64,000 bases of DNA from Burkholderiaceae bacterium (GCA_023150375.1 JAKLLA010000005.1:62001-126000), one strand, 5' to 3'. Positions 19,354-27,767 are shown, counted from the first letter of the stretch. Notes: generated by a model not told the origin, from the letters alone. A program made the numbers and translations.

Positions 19354-20087
19354 GCGGGGTCTCCGGCTTCGGAATCGAAGAAACTCATCGGCACGGTGGC
19401 CAGGAACTCGGAAAAGCCCGAGGAGCCCACCGGCACGTGCAGATGCATGGCTTCCCAGGCGCCGGCCTCGTCGCCCGACTGGATGGCGCGGGCGATCTTC
19501 AGGTGGTCCTGCAGCGAGCGGGCGATCTGCTGCTTGTTCTGGAAGTCCTTGATGCGGTAGCGCTGGATGCGCCGGCGTGCGCCGCGGATCTGCTCGGCCA
19601 GGTACTCGTTGCGGCTGCCGGCATAGATCACCTCGTGGAACAGGGTGTTGGTCACGCTGTACTCGGCCGCGCCGCCGGTGACGGCCGCCTCCTGCCCGCG
19701 GGTGAGCGCCTCGTCGAGCTGGGCGCGCAGCGCGTCGTCGACACGGCGCGCCGCCAGCCTGGCGGCCAGCGCCTCCAGCTCGGCGATGAACTCCAGCATC
19801 GCGCGCACCTTGCCGATCGACAGCCGCGCCACCGTGACGCCCTGGCGCGGCGCGATGCGCACCAGCTCCCGCGCGGCCAGCTGCTGCAGGGCCTCGCGCA
19901 CCGGGGTGCGGCTGACGTCGAAGCGCGCGGCCAGCGCGCGCTCGTCCAGCGTCGCGCCGGGGGGCAGCTTGCCGGTCTCGATCTCGTCCTGCAGCGTGGC
20001 GCGGATGTCGGCGGCGCGGCCGGAGCGGGGCCGGGCCTCGTCGGCACTGCATTCGCCAGAAGTCGGGTCGGTGGAGTCGGTGGGCAT
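19350..20087 (-). CDS. GntR-family regulator, FadR/FCD subfamily
   Basis: A 245-residue regulator starting MPTDSTDPTSG. The N-terminal winged helix includes ATLDERALAARFDVSRTPVR followed by EALQQLAARELV, then an all-helical FCD effector domain (LEFIAELEALAARLAA, NTLFHEVIYAGSRNEYLAEQ). The FCD metal/effector His is visible in LFHEVIY. It sits at the divergence point of the two island arms and is coupled to ridA, so it is the probable local repressor. Candidate TGGTAT-type sites lie upstream. An in-frame ATG at 20186 would run through those sites and is less likely. Confidence 0.88.
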   Translation of the reverse strand: MPTDSTDPTSGECSADEARPRSGRAADIRATLQDEIETGKLPPGATLDERALAARFDVSRTPVREALQQLAARELVRIAPRQGVTVARLSIGKVRAMLEFIAELEALAARLAARRVDDALRAQLDEALTRGQEAAVTGGAAEYSVTNTLFHEVIYAGSRNEYLAEQIRGARRRIQRYRIKDFQNKQQIARSLQDHLKIARAIQSGDEAGAWEAMHLHVPVGSSGFSEFLATVPMSFFDSEAGDPA

Positions 20088-20141
20088 GGTCGGGCTCGGG
20101 GGGTTGCGGCGGCCGCGGCGGGGCGCAGGCTGGATCGAAGA

Positions 20142-20168
20142 ATACCAAACATCATTTGTGGCATACCT
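20142..20168. promoter_or_regulatory. Candidate GntR operator (left), TGGTAT-type half sites
   Basis: ATACCAAACA (20142-20151) and TGGCATACC (20159-20167) lie 55-80 bases upstream of the regulator start. ATACCAAACA recurs inverted as TGTTTGGTAT at 20350-20359 on the other side of the divergent region. FadR/FCD regulators usually bind short palindromes of the T-GGTAT-ACC-A kind. This is pattern-based inference. Confidence 0.5.
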
Positions 20169-20349
20169 AGGGTAAGTCATGAGCATGCGTTCGATGTGCG
20201 CACTGCGCCCAAAAAAGCCGGTTCGGCGCCCGGATCGAGTGGATTCGGCATCGAAAAGATAAGGGTTTGCCCTGTATTCAGCCCCTTCGTTCAGGGTAAA
20301 CGCTGATCATGGTGTTCATATGTGGCAATTCTGGTGTGTTGAAGATGTT

Positions 20350-20363
20350 TGTTTGGTATGCCA
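20350..20363. promoter_or_regulatory. Candidate GntR operator (right), TGGTATGCCA
   Basis: TGGTATGCCA (20354-20363) is a palindrome with one mismatch. It overlaps TGTTTGGTAT (20350-20359), an inverted copy of the left site's ATACCAAACA. It covers the first possible ATG (20358) of the acyl-CoA ligase, so a bound regulator would block that arm's expression. Confidence 0.45.
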
Positions 20364-22598
20364 GACTTCAGCGCCATGACGAACCCGATTTCCTCCCGCC
20401 CGGCAGACGGTCCGGGCCTGCCCCGGCCGCTGGCGCGCGTCCTGCGGCCCCGTTCCATCGCCATCGTGGGCGCCTCGGCCGATCCGCGCTCCTTCGGCGG
20501 CTTCGTGCAGGCGAACCTGCAGCGTTTCGGCTATGCAGGCGTGCTGCACCTGGTCAGCCGCAGCAGCGCCGAGATCGACGGGCGCGCCTGCGTCAAGTCG
20601 GTCGACGCGCTGCCCGAAGGCATCGATCTGGCGGTGCTGGCGATTCCCGAGGCCGGCGTGCTCGACGCCATCCGCGGCCTGGCGGCGCGGCGCTGCCACG
20701 CGGCGGTGCTGTTCGCCTCCGGCTACGCGGAGACGGGCGACGAGGGTCGCGCCAGGCAGGCCGAGCTCGCGGCCGTGGCCGACGCTGCCGGCATGCTGAT
20801 CGTCGGTCCGAACTGCATGGGCTTCACGAACTTCGCCGCCGGCGTGCCGGTGACCTTCGAGCTGCTCGAGCGCGAGGCCTACCGCGCCGCCGAGTCGCAG
20901 CGCGGCGGCATCGGCATCATCGCGCAGAGCGGCTTCATGGCCGCCACGCTGCGCGATGCCTTCACCGGCCGCGGCCTGCCGCTGACCTGCCAGTTCTCGA
21001 CCGGCAACGAGGCCTCGGTCGGCCTCGAGGACGTGCTGGCGGCCTATCTGGAGGACGCCGCCACCCGGGTGATCGCCGTCTATGCCGAGCAGATCCGCCG
21101 ACCGCGGCTGTTCCTGCAGCTGGCGCGCCAGGCGCGCACGCTGGGCAAGCCCATCGTGCTGCTGATGCCCGGGCGCAGCGAGCGCGCCCGGCACGCCGCC
21201 GCCTCGCACACCGGCGCGCTGGCCGGCGACCACGCCAGCGCCAGCGTGCTGCTGCGGCGCGAGGCGGTGGTGGTGGTCGACACGCTCGACGAGCTCTTCG
21301 ACACCGCCGCCGTGCTGCTGCAGCAGCCGCAGCCGACGGCGGGGGGCGCGGCCTTCATCACCGGGTCGGGCGCGATGAAGAACATTGCGCTGGACCTGGC
21401 CGACGGCATCGGCCTGGCGCTGCCGGAGCTGGCGCCCTCGACCACGCAGGCCCTGCGCGACAAGCTGCCGAGCTATGCGGTGGCCGAAAACCCGCTGGAC
21501 TACACCACCATCGGCGTGCGCCAGCCCGGCCTGATCGGCGAACTGGTGCACACGATGGCGGCCGACCCGGCCATCGGCAGCGTGCTGCTGGCCATTCCGG
21601 TGGGCCCGGTGATGGCGCAGCGCGACAAGGCCGAGCACATCGTGCCCGCGCTGGCCCGCTGCCCGAAGCCTGCGGTGCTGGTGCTGACGGGGGACGCCGG
21701 CCCGGTGGAGCCGTTCTTTCTGGAGGCCATCCGCGCCCACGGGGTGACGCTGCTGCGCTCCACCGACCGTGCCCTGCGCGCGCTGCAGCGGGTGGCCGAG
21801 TTCGGCGAGGCGCTGGCGCGCGCCCGGCGGGCCGATGCGCAGGCGCAGCAGCCGCTGCCCGCTGCCGGCCTGCCGCACACCGGCGACGGGCGCCTTCCGG
21901 CCAACGGCATCTTTGCCGAGTACCAGGGCAAGGCCTGGCTGCAGCGCGCCGGCATCGCCGTGCCGCGCGGGGCGCTGGCGCGCAGCGCGGACGAGGCGGT
22001 GTCGATCGCCCAGACGCTGGGCTGGCCGGTGGTGCTCAAGGCACAGGCCAGCAGCCTGCCGCACAAGAGCGACGTCGGTGGCGTGATCGTGGGGCTGGCC
22101 GACGCCGCCGCCCTGCGCGCCGGCTGGGCCAAGATGAAGGACAGCCTGGCGACGCACCGCCCGGATCTCGCCCTGGGTGAGACCCTGGACGGCGTGCTCG
22201 TCGAGGCGATGGGACCACGGGGCCTGGAGCTCGTGGTGGGGGCCAGGAACGATCCGGCGTGGGGGCCGGTCGTCCTGGTCGGTCTGGGTGGGGTGTGGAT
22301 CGAGGCGCTGCGTGATGTGCGCCTGATCCCCCCCGACCTGGCCGTGCCCGACATCGTCGCCGAGCTGCAGCGCCTGAAGGCCGCACCGCTGCTGGCGGGC
22401 ATCCGTGGGGCGGCGGGCGTGGACGTGGCCGCGGTGGCCGAGGTGGTGGCCGCGATCGGCGCGCAGATGCGCGCCAACCCGGCGATCGCCGAGATCGATG
22501 TCAACCCGCTGGTGGCCTATCCCGCCGGCAGTGCGACCCCGGTGCTGGCGCTGGATGCGCTGGTGGTGGTCCGGCGCGACGAGGAGGCCGCGGCATGA
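20358..22598 (+). CDS. Single-chain NDP-forming acyl-CoA synthetase (acetate-CoA ligase family)
   Basis: About 746 residues. Domains in order: CoA-binding (LRPRSIAIVGASADPRSFGG), succinyl-CoA-ligase-like domain (GGIGIIAQSGFMAATLRDAF), a segment with the phospho-His site (SHTGALAGDHAS), then C-terminal ATP-grasp (GWPVVLKAQASSLPHKSDVG, VGLGGVWIEAL, EIDVNPLVAY). The reaction is ATP- or GTP-dependent thioesterification through a phospho-His, giving ADP rather than AMP. It is first gene of the rightward arm and probably activates the pathway acid. The start is uncertain: ATG 20358, ATG 20376 or TTG 20349, none with a clear ribosome binding site. The stop overlaps the next gene by ATGA. Confidence 0.9.
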   Translation: MPDFSAMTNPISSRPADGPGLPRPLARVLRPRSIAIVGASADPRSFGGFVQANLQRFGYAGVLHLVSRSSAEIDGRACVKSVDALPEGIDLAVLAIPEAGVLDAIRGLAARRCHAAVLFASGYAETGDEGRARQAELAAVADAAGMLIVGPNCMGFTNFAAGVPVTFELLEREAYRAAESQRGGIGIIAQSGFMAATLRDAFTGRGLPLTCQFSTGNEASVGLEDVLAAYLEDAATRVIAVYAEQIRRPRLFLQLARQARTLGKPIVLLMPGRSERARHAAASHTGALAGDHASASVLLRREAVVVVDTLDELFDTAAVLLQQPQPTAGGAAFITGSGAMKNIALDLADGIGLALPELAPSTTQALRDKLPSYAVAENPLDYTTIGVRQPGLIGELVHTMAADPAIGSVLLAIPVGPVMAQRDKAEHIVPALARCPKPAVLVLTGDAGPVEPFFLEAIRAHGVTLLRSTDRALRALQRVAEFGEALARARRADAQAQQPLPAAGLPHTGDGRLPANGIFAEYQGKAWLQRAGIAVPRGALARSADEAVSIAQTLGWPVVLKAQASSLPHKSDVGGVIVGLADAAALRAGWAKMKDSLATHRPDLALGETLDGVLVEAMGPRGLELVVGARNDPAWGPVVLVGLGGVWIEALRDVRLIPPDLAVPDIVAELQRLKAAPLLAGIRGAAGVDVAAVAEVVAAIGAQMRANPAIAEIDVNPLVAYPAGSATPVLALDALVVVRRDEEAAA

Positions 22599-23797
22599 AG
22601 CTGCCCTTCAGTGCGGCCGACGAGGCCTTCCGCCAGGAGGTGCGCGCCTTCGTGCGCGAGCAGCTGCCGGCCGACATCCGCCGCAAGGTCGAGCTCGGCC
22701 TGCGCCTGGAACAGGCCGACTACGTCACCTGGTTCGACAAGCTGGAGTCGCGCGGCTGGCTCACGCCGGGCTGGCCGCCGGAGCACGGCGGCCCGGGCTG
22801 GACCCACCTGCAGCGCTTCATCTTCGACGAGGAGTGCCTGCTCGGTGGCGCGCCGCGCATCATCGCCAGCGGCATCCAGATGCTGGGGCCTGTGCTGATC
22901 GCCTTCGGCACGCCCGAGCAGAAGGCGAAATACCTGCCCGACATCCGCGCCAGCCGCACCTGGTGGGCGCAGGGCTTCACGGAGCCGGGCTCGGGCTCGG
23001 ACCTGGCCTCGCTGCGCACGACGGCCGTGCTCGAGCCGGACGGCAAGCACTTCGTCGTCGACGGCCACAAGATCTGGACTTCCTACGCCCAGTGGTGCTC
23101 GATGATGTTCGCCCTGGTCAGGACGGACCCGAACGCCGCCAAGCCGCAGGAGGGCATCAGCTTCCTGCTGATCGACATGAAGTCGCCCGGCCTGACGGTG
23201 CGGCCGATCCGCATGCTCGAAGGCGGCACCGACCTGAACGAGTGCTTCCTCGACAACGTGCGCGTGCCGGTGGAGAACCTGGTCGGCGAGCTCAACCAGG
23301 GCTGGACCTACGGCAAGTACCTGCTCGGCCACGAGCGCACCGGCATCGCCGGCATTGGCTCGTGCAAGCAGCAGCTGGCCCGCGCGCGCCAGCTGGCCGA
23401 GCGCCAGGGGCTGGGCGAGGACGCACTGCTGCGCGCTCGCCTGGCGCAGTTCGAGGTCGAGCTGATCGCGCTGGAGGCCACTGCGCTGCGCCTGCTCAGC
23501 GCCGGCCAGCGCAGCCGCGTGCCGCAGGTGGAGGCCTCGATGCTCAAGGTGCGCGGCACCGAGCTGCGCCAGGCGATCTACGAGACGCTGGTGGACATCG
23601 CCGGGCCCGACGCCCTGCCGTTCTCGGCCGAGGCGCAGTTCCTCGAGGCCCTGCAGGCGCAGGACGACGCGCCGGTCCCGCCCGAGCTCGCCAGCGTGGC
23701 CGCCAACTGCCTGGACGCCCGCAAGCTGTCGATCTACGGCGGCAGCAACGAGGTGCAGCGCAACCTGATCGCCCAGGCCGTCCTGGCCGCTTACTGA
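22595..23797 (+). CDS. Acyl-CoA dehydrogenase, large-subunit type
   Basis: A 400-residue flavoprotein dehydrogenase with WWAQGFTEPGSGSDLASLRT (FAD/substrate), DGHKIWTSYAQWCSMMF and the C-terminal YGGSNEVQRNLIAQ. In short/medium-chain enzymes the catalytic Glu lies in a YEGT motif; here it reads YGGS. That form is common in heteromeric partners such as pimeloyl-CoA dehydrogenase PimC. It starts by ATGA overlap with the ligase gene and is followed after 14 bases by a second, smaller dehydrogenase gene. The pair probably forms one enzyme that desaturates an acyl- or aryl-alkanoyl-CoA. Confidence 0.92.
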   Translation: MKLPFSAADEAFRQEVRAFVREQLPADIRRKVELGLRLEQADYVTWFDKLESRGWLTPGWPPEHGGPGWTHLQRFIFDEECLLGGAPRIIASGIQMLGPVLIAFGTPEQKAKYLPDIRASRTWWAQGFTEPGSGSDLASLRTTAVLEPDGKHFVVDGHKIWTSYAQWCSMMFALVRTDPNAAKPQEGISFLLIDMKSPGLTVRPIRMLEGGTDLNECFLDNVRVPVENLVGELNQGWTYGKYLLGHERTGIAGIGSCKQQLARARQLAERQGLGEDALLRARLAQFEVELIALEATALRLLSAGQRSRVPQVEASMLKVRGTELRQAIYETLVDIAGPDALPFSAEAQFLEALQAQDDAPVPPELASVAANCLDARKLSIYGGSNEVQRNLIAQAVLAAY

Positions 23798-23811
23798 AGG
23801 CTCGCCGCAGC

Positions 23812-24957
23812 ATGGACTTCTCCCTGAACGACGATGACCTGGCGCTGCGCGATGCCGTGCAGCGCTTCTGCGACGGTGAATACCCCGCGCCCGAGCGCGG
23901 CAACGCCGAAACGCCGGCCCAGGCCGCCCAGCGCTACGCTGCGATGGCCGAGCTGGGCCTGCTGGGCCTGCAGGTGCCCACCGAATACGGTGGCAGCGCG
24001 CTGGGACCGGTGGCCGCGATGCTGGCGGCCGCACCGCTGGGCCGTGCGCTGGCCCAGGGCCCCTGGCTGTGCAATGCCGTGATCGCCGCCCCGCTGCTGG
24101 CCGAGGCCGCCAGCCCGGCGCAGTGCCAGGACTGGCTGCCGGCGCTGGCCGAGGGGCGTCTGCGCTTTGCCCTGGCCTGCCACGAGCCCGACGCCCGCTA
24201 CGACCTGGCCGACGTGCGCACGCGGGCGCGTCCCGCGCCGGGCGGCGGCTGGACCCTGAGCGGGCGCAAGGTGGGGGTGCTGGGCGGCGACGTGGCCGAC
24301 CGGCTGCTGGTGGTGGCCCGCACCGCGGGGGATCGTCGCGACCGCAGCGGGCTGAGCCTGTTCGTCGTCGAGGCGCAGGCCCCAGGCCTGAAGCGCCTGC
24401 CGATCGGCCTGCTGGACGGACGACGCGCCGCCCGGATCGACCTGCAGGGCGTGACCGTCGGCGCGGACGCACTCGTCGGCCCGCTGGGCGAGGCCCTGCC
24501 GGTGGTGGAGCGTGCGCTCGAGCGCGCCCACGCCGCACTCTGCGCCGAATCCGCCGGCGCGTTGGACGCACTGCTGGCGCTGACCTGCGATCACCTGAAG
24601 ACGCGCCGCCAGTTCGGTGCGCCGCTGGCCAGGTTCCAGGCTCTGCAGCACCGGGTGGCCGACATGGCCATCGCACGCGAGCAGCTCGAGTCGATGGCCT
24701 GCGTGGCGGCGATGGCGCTGCAGGCCGGTGACCCGGTCGAGCGCACCCGGCTGGTGTCGGCCGCCAGGACACTCGCCGCCCAGCTGGGCCGGCAGTACGG
24801 CCTGGCGGCCATCCAGCTGCACGGCGCGATGGGCATGACCGACGAATGCCGCGTCGGCCACTACGCCAAGCGGCTCATCGCCAACGGCCTGCTGTTCGGC
24901 GATGCGGCCTTCCATCTGGCGGCCTTCGATGCTGCGCGGCCGTCCCCCACCCACTGA
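23812..24957 (+). CDS. Acyl-CoA dehydrogenase, small-subunit type
   Basis: A 381-residue acyl-CoA dehydrogenase-fold protein starting MDFSLNDDDLALRDAVQRF. The middle domain (FALACHEPDARYDLADVRTR) lacks the usual GSD FAD motif. The C-terminal domain has TRRQFGAPLARFQALQHRVA and QLHGAMGMTDECRVGHYAKR but no YEGT catalytic Glu. This resembles PimD-type small subunits that pair with a large subunit encoded next to them. By itself it may be inactive. The start is ATG 23812, 14 bases after the partner gene. Confidence 0.9.
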   Translation: MDFSLNDDDLALRDAVQRFCDGEYPAPERGNAETPAQAAQRYAAMAELGLLGLQVPTEYGGSALGPVAAMLAAAPLGRALAQGPWLCNAVIAAPLLAEAASPAQCQDWLPALAEGRLRFALACHEPDARYDLADVRTRARPAPGGGWTLSGRKVGVLGGDVADRLLVVARTAGDRRDRSGLSLFVVEAQAPGLKRLPIGLLDGRRAARIDLQGVTVGADALVGPLGEALPVVERALERAHAALCAESAGALDALLALTCDHLKTRRQFGAPLARFQALQHRVADMAIAREQLESMACVAAMALQAGDPVERTRLVSAARTLAAQLGRQYGLAAIQLHGAMGMTDECRVGHYAKRLIANGLLFGDAAFHLAAFDAARPSPTH

Positions 24958-24998
24958 TTCTTTCCCCGACCCATCCCGACGAACGAAGGAGACAAGCC

Positions 24999-25982
24999 AT
25001 GACCTCTCAACCGATCCTGCGCCGCAGCCTGCTCGGCCTGGCTCTGGCCGCTGCCGCCCTCGGTGCGCAGGCCCAGGACGACCGCCCGATCCGCCTGCTG
25101 GTGGGCTTCCCGCCGGGCGGCGCCTCGGACAACGTGGCCCGCCTGCTGGCCGACAAGCTGCGCGACGAGCTCAAGCAGACCGTGATCGTCGAGAACCGTC
25201 CCGGCGTGGGCGGCCGGCTGGCCGCCGAGGCGGTGAAGAGCGCCGCACCCGACGGTCGCACCTACATGGTGGGCCCCAATGCCACGCTGGTGTTCCAGCA
25301 CCTGACCTACCCGGTGAGCGTGCTGAAGTACGACATGACCAAGGACTTCACCAGCATCGCCCAGGTGGTGTCCTACCCGATGGCGATGGTGGTCAATGCC
25401 TCGATCGGCGTGCGCAATGCCAAGGACTATGTCGCCTGGCTGAAGGCCAACCCGGACAAGGGTACCTTCGGCACGGCCGGGCAGGGTGGAGACACCCACT
25501 TCAACGGCCTGCAGTTCGCCAAGGCCGCCGGGGTGAAGATGACGGTGGTGCCCTACCGCGGCAACGGCCCGCTGGTCACCGACCTGGTGGGCGGGCAGAT
25601 CCTCACCGGCAACCTGGTGGCCGGTGACGCCCTGCAGCATGTGCGCAGCGGGCGGCTGAACTACGTGGGCATCTTCGCGTCGAAGCGCTCGCCGCTGATG
25701 CCCGATGTGCCGACGATGGCCGAGCAGGGCTTCGACACCGGCGGCAACAACGGCTGGATCGGCGTGTGGGGCCCGGCCGGCCTGCCCAAGGCCGAAGTGC
25801 AGCGCATGCAGACGGCGCTGGCCAAGGTGATGTCCAACGCCGAGGTCAAGTCCACCCTGCTGACGCGCTTCCTGCAGTTCCCCGATTTCCTGCCCGGGCC
25901 GGATGTGGATGCCAAGCTGCGCGCCGAGCTGGCCCACTGGGGGCCGGTGATCAAGGCCAGCGGCTTCACGCCGGCGCAATGA
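24999..25982 (+). CDS. Bug/TctC-family periplasmic solute-binding protein, copy 2
   Basis: A 327-residue protein with signal peptide MTSQPILRRSLLGLALAAAA and cleavage near AQAQ. Family motifs IRLLVGFPPGGASDNVARLL, VENRPGVGGRLAAEAVK, GTFGTAGQGGDTHF and PYRGNGPLVTDLVGGQ are all present. GAAGGAG precedes ATG 24999. It is paralogous to the copy at 15607 in the other arm, and again no TctA/TctB membrane component is present. It may capture the substrate for a transporter encoded elsewhere, or act as an extracytoplasmic sensor. Confidence 0.92.
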   Translation: MTSQPILRRSLLGLALAAAALGAQAQDDRPIRLLVGFPPGGASDNVARLLADKLRDELKQTVIVENRPGVGGRLAAEAVKSAAPDGRTYMVGPNATLVFQHLTYPVSVLKYDMTKDFTSIAQVVSYPMAMVVNASIGVRNAKDYVAWLKANPDKGTFGTAGQGGDTHFNGLQFAKAAGVKMTVVPYRGNGPLVTDLVGGQILTGNLVAGDALQHVRSGRLNYVGIFASKRSPLMPDVPTMAEQGFDTGGNNGWIGVWGPAGLPKAEVQRMQTALAKVMSNAEVKSTLLTRFLQFPDFLPGPDVDAKLRAELAHWGPVIKASGFTPAQ

Positions 25983-25995
25983 CCGGAGCGCGGAC

Positions 25996-27219
25996 ATGAC
26001 CTTGAACGGCAAGGCCGCCATCGTCGGTGCCTACGAGCACCCCACGCGCAACGCCGAGAAGCTCTCGGTGCTGCGCCTGCACGCCGACGTGGCCAAGGGC
26101 GCGCTGGCCGACGCGGGGCTGACCAAGGACGACATCGACGGCTACTTCTGTGCCGGCGATGCGCCCGGCCTGGGCACCGCCACGGTGGCCGAGTACCTGG
26201 GGCTGAAGCTGCGTCACGTCGACAGCACCGAGTGCGGCGGCTCGGCGCCGATCCTGCATGTGGCGCACGCGGCCGCGGCGATCGCGGCCGGGCGCTGCAA
26301 CGTGGCGCTGATCACCCTGGCCGGCCGGCCGCGGGCGGCGATGGCCGAGGCGCAGGCGAAGGCTGCGGCCGCCGGCCCGGGCAAGGACGGCCGGCCCGCC
26401 AAGCCCGCGTTGGCGCTGCGCCCGCCCGACCCGGACTGCCCGGAGCTGGCCTTCGAGCTGCCCTACGGGCCGGCCACGCAGAACCTGTACGCGATGGTGG
26501 CGCGGCGCCACATGCACGAGTTCGGCACCACCTCCGAGCAGCTGGCCTGGATCAAGGTGGCCGCCTCGCACCACGCCCAGCACAACCCGAACGCGATGCT
26601 GCGCAAGGTGGTGACGGTCGACGAGGTGGTGAACTCGCCGATGGTCAGCGACCCGCTGCACCGCCTGGACTGCTGCGTGATGAGCGACGGCGGCGGCGCG
26701 CTGATCGTCGCCCGGCCCGAAATCGCCCGCCAACTGAAGCGGCCGGTGGTGATGGTGCGCGGCACCGGCGAGGCGCCCAAGCACGGCATGGGCGGGCGCA
26801 TCGACCTGACGGGGTCGGCCGCAGCCTTGTCGGGCCCGCGCGCCTTCGAGGAGGCCGGCATCACGCCCGCGCAGATCCAGTACGCCTCGCTGTACGACAG
26901 CTTCACGATCACCGTGCTGATGCAGCTGGAGGACCTGGGCTTCTGCAAGAAGGGGGAGGGCGGACGCTTCGTGATGGACGGCGGCCTGATCTCCGGTGTG
27001 GGCCGGCTGCCCTTCAACACCGACGGCGGCGGCCTGTGCAACAACCACCCGGCCAACCGCGGCGGCGTCACCAAGGTGATCGAGGCGGTGCGCCAACTGC
27101 GCGGCGAGGCCCACCCCGCCGTGCAGGTCAAGGACTGCACCTGGGCGCTGGCCAACGGCATCGGCGGTGCGCTGGCCTCGCGCCACACCGCCGGAACCCT
27201 GATCCTGGAGCGCGTGTGA
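25996..27219 (+). CDS. SCP2-thiolase-like protein (non-canonical thiolase)
   Basis: A 407-residue thiolase-fold protein. The nucleophile position is probably the Cys in DSTECGGSAPILHVAHAA. YDSFTITVLMQLEDLGF replaces the NEAF block. The His motif is NNHPANRGGVTKVIEAVRQL rather than GHPIGASG. This is the lipid-transfer/SCP2 thiolase subgroup, which usually works with a DUF35 OB-fold partner; such a gene follows. Members such as Ltp2 catalyse retro-aldol cleavage of side chains rather than thiolysis, so either reaction is possible. The stop overlaps a micro-ORF by one base (TGATG). Confidence 0.9.
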   Translation: MTLNGKAAIVGAYEHPTRNAEKLSVLRLHADVAKGALADAGLTKDDIDGYFCAGDAPGLGTATVAEYLGLKLRHVDSTECGGSAPILHVAHAAAAIAAGRCNVALITLAGRPRAAMAEAQAKAAAAGPGKDGRPAKPALALRPPDPDCPELAFELPYGPATQNLYAMVARRHMHEFGTTSEQLAWIKVAASHHAQHNPNAMLRKVVTVDEVVNSPMVSDPLHRLDCCVMSDGGGALIVARPEIARQLKRPVVMVRGTGEAPKHGMGGRIDLTGSAAALSGPRAFEEAGITPAQIQYASLYDSFTITVLMQLEDLGFCKKGEGGRFVMDGGLISGVGRLPFNTDGGGLCNNHPANRGGVTKVIEAVRQLRGEAHPAVQVKDCTWALANGIGGALASRHTAGTLILERV

Positions 27220-27332
27220 TGAAACTCAGTGTCACGAACTGCCGCCGGGCCGAGCGCCGGGCCGCTCCCAAGCCGGCCCGGATCCCCTCGGGGAATCGGC
27301 GGCGGTACTCCGCAGACGAGGGGCTGGCATGA
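27219..27332 (+). CDS. Repeat-encoded 37-codon micro-ORF
   Basis: This ORF starts at an ATG overlapping the thiolase stop (TGATG). It ends with a TGA overlapping the start of the OB-fold gene (ATGA), so it bridges the two genes without a gap. Residues 12-37 are encoded by the GC-rich repeat at 27250-27325 and include ERRAAPKPARIPSG. The same reading frame of that repeat appears at the N-terminus of the gene at 30088. There is no known domain. It may be a coupling leader rather than a functional peptide. Confidence 0.35.
   Translation: MKLSVTNCRRAERRAAPKPARIPSGNRRRYSADEGLA
27250..27325 (+). repeat. Island repeat copy R1 (76 bases)
   Basis: CCGAGCGCCGGGCCGCTCCC opens the repeat and GAGGGGCT closes it. 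It aligns without gaps to R2 at 30113-30188; by hand count 66 of 76 bases match. The terminal GAGGGG (27318-27323) lies five bases before ATG 27329 and can serve as its Shine-Dalgarno sequence. It contains TCCCCTCGGGGA, a short palindrome typical of Burkholderiales intergenic repeats. Confidence 0.8.
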
Positions 27333-27724
27333 CCCGCAAGATTCCCAAACCCATGGTCCAGGCCGAGACCGCCGCCTACTGGCAGGCCGCCGACGAGGGG
27401 CGCCTGCTGGTCAAGCGCTGCACGGCCTGCGGCGAGTTCCACCACTACCCGCGCGACATCTGCCCGCACTGCCTGAGCGACGCCACCGAGTGGGTCGAGG
27501 CGGCCGGCACCGGCACGGTCTACTCCTTCAGCACGATGGGCCAGGGCGAGGCCGCCTACACGCTGGCCTACGTGACGCTGGACGAAGGGCCGACGATGCT
27601 GACCAACCTGGTCGGTGCCGAGGCGGCCGTGCCTGCGCCCGCCTATGCGATCGGCCAGAAGGTGCGCGTGGTCTTCGCGCCCAGCGAGGGCGGTCCGGCG
27701 GTGCCGATGTTCACCCCCGCCTGA
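27329..27724 (+). CDS. Zn-ribbon OB-fold (DUF35) partner of the thiolase
   Basis: A 131-residue protein. The N-terminal helix KPMVQAETAAYWQAADEGRL is followed by a zinc ribbon CTACGEFHHYPRDICPHC (CxxC-x10-CxxC) and an OB-fold (AGTGTVYSFSTM). DUF35 proteins bind acyl-CoA and form complexes with SCP2-type thiolases; in steroid side-chain breakdown such a complex carries out retro-aldol cleavage. The placement next to the thiolase supports such a complex. The start is ATG 27329, with GAGGGG supplied by repeat R1. Confidence 0.92.
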   Translation: MTRKIPKPMVQAETAAYWQAADEGRLLVKRCTACGEFHHYPRDICPHCLSDATEWVEAAGTGTVYSFSTMGQGEAAYTLAYVTLDEGPTMLTNLVGAEAAVPAPAYAIGQKVRVVFAPSEGGPAVPMFTPA

Positions 27725-27767
27725 GCGCCGACTGATTCCCGTCCGACGACCTTTCCGGGAGAAACCG

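Noticed and set aside
20088-20186. 33-codon N-terminal extension of the GntR regulator
   Set aside because: It would translate through the candidate operator sites and has no resemblance to GntR N-termini.
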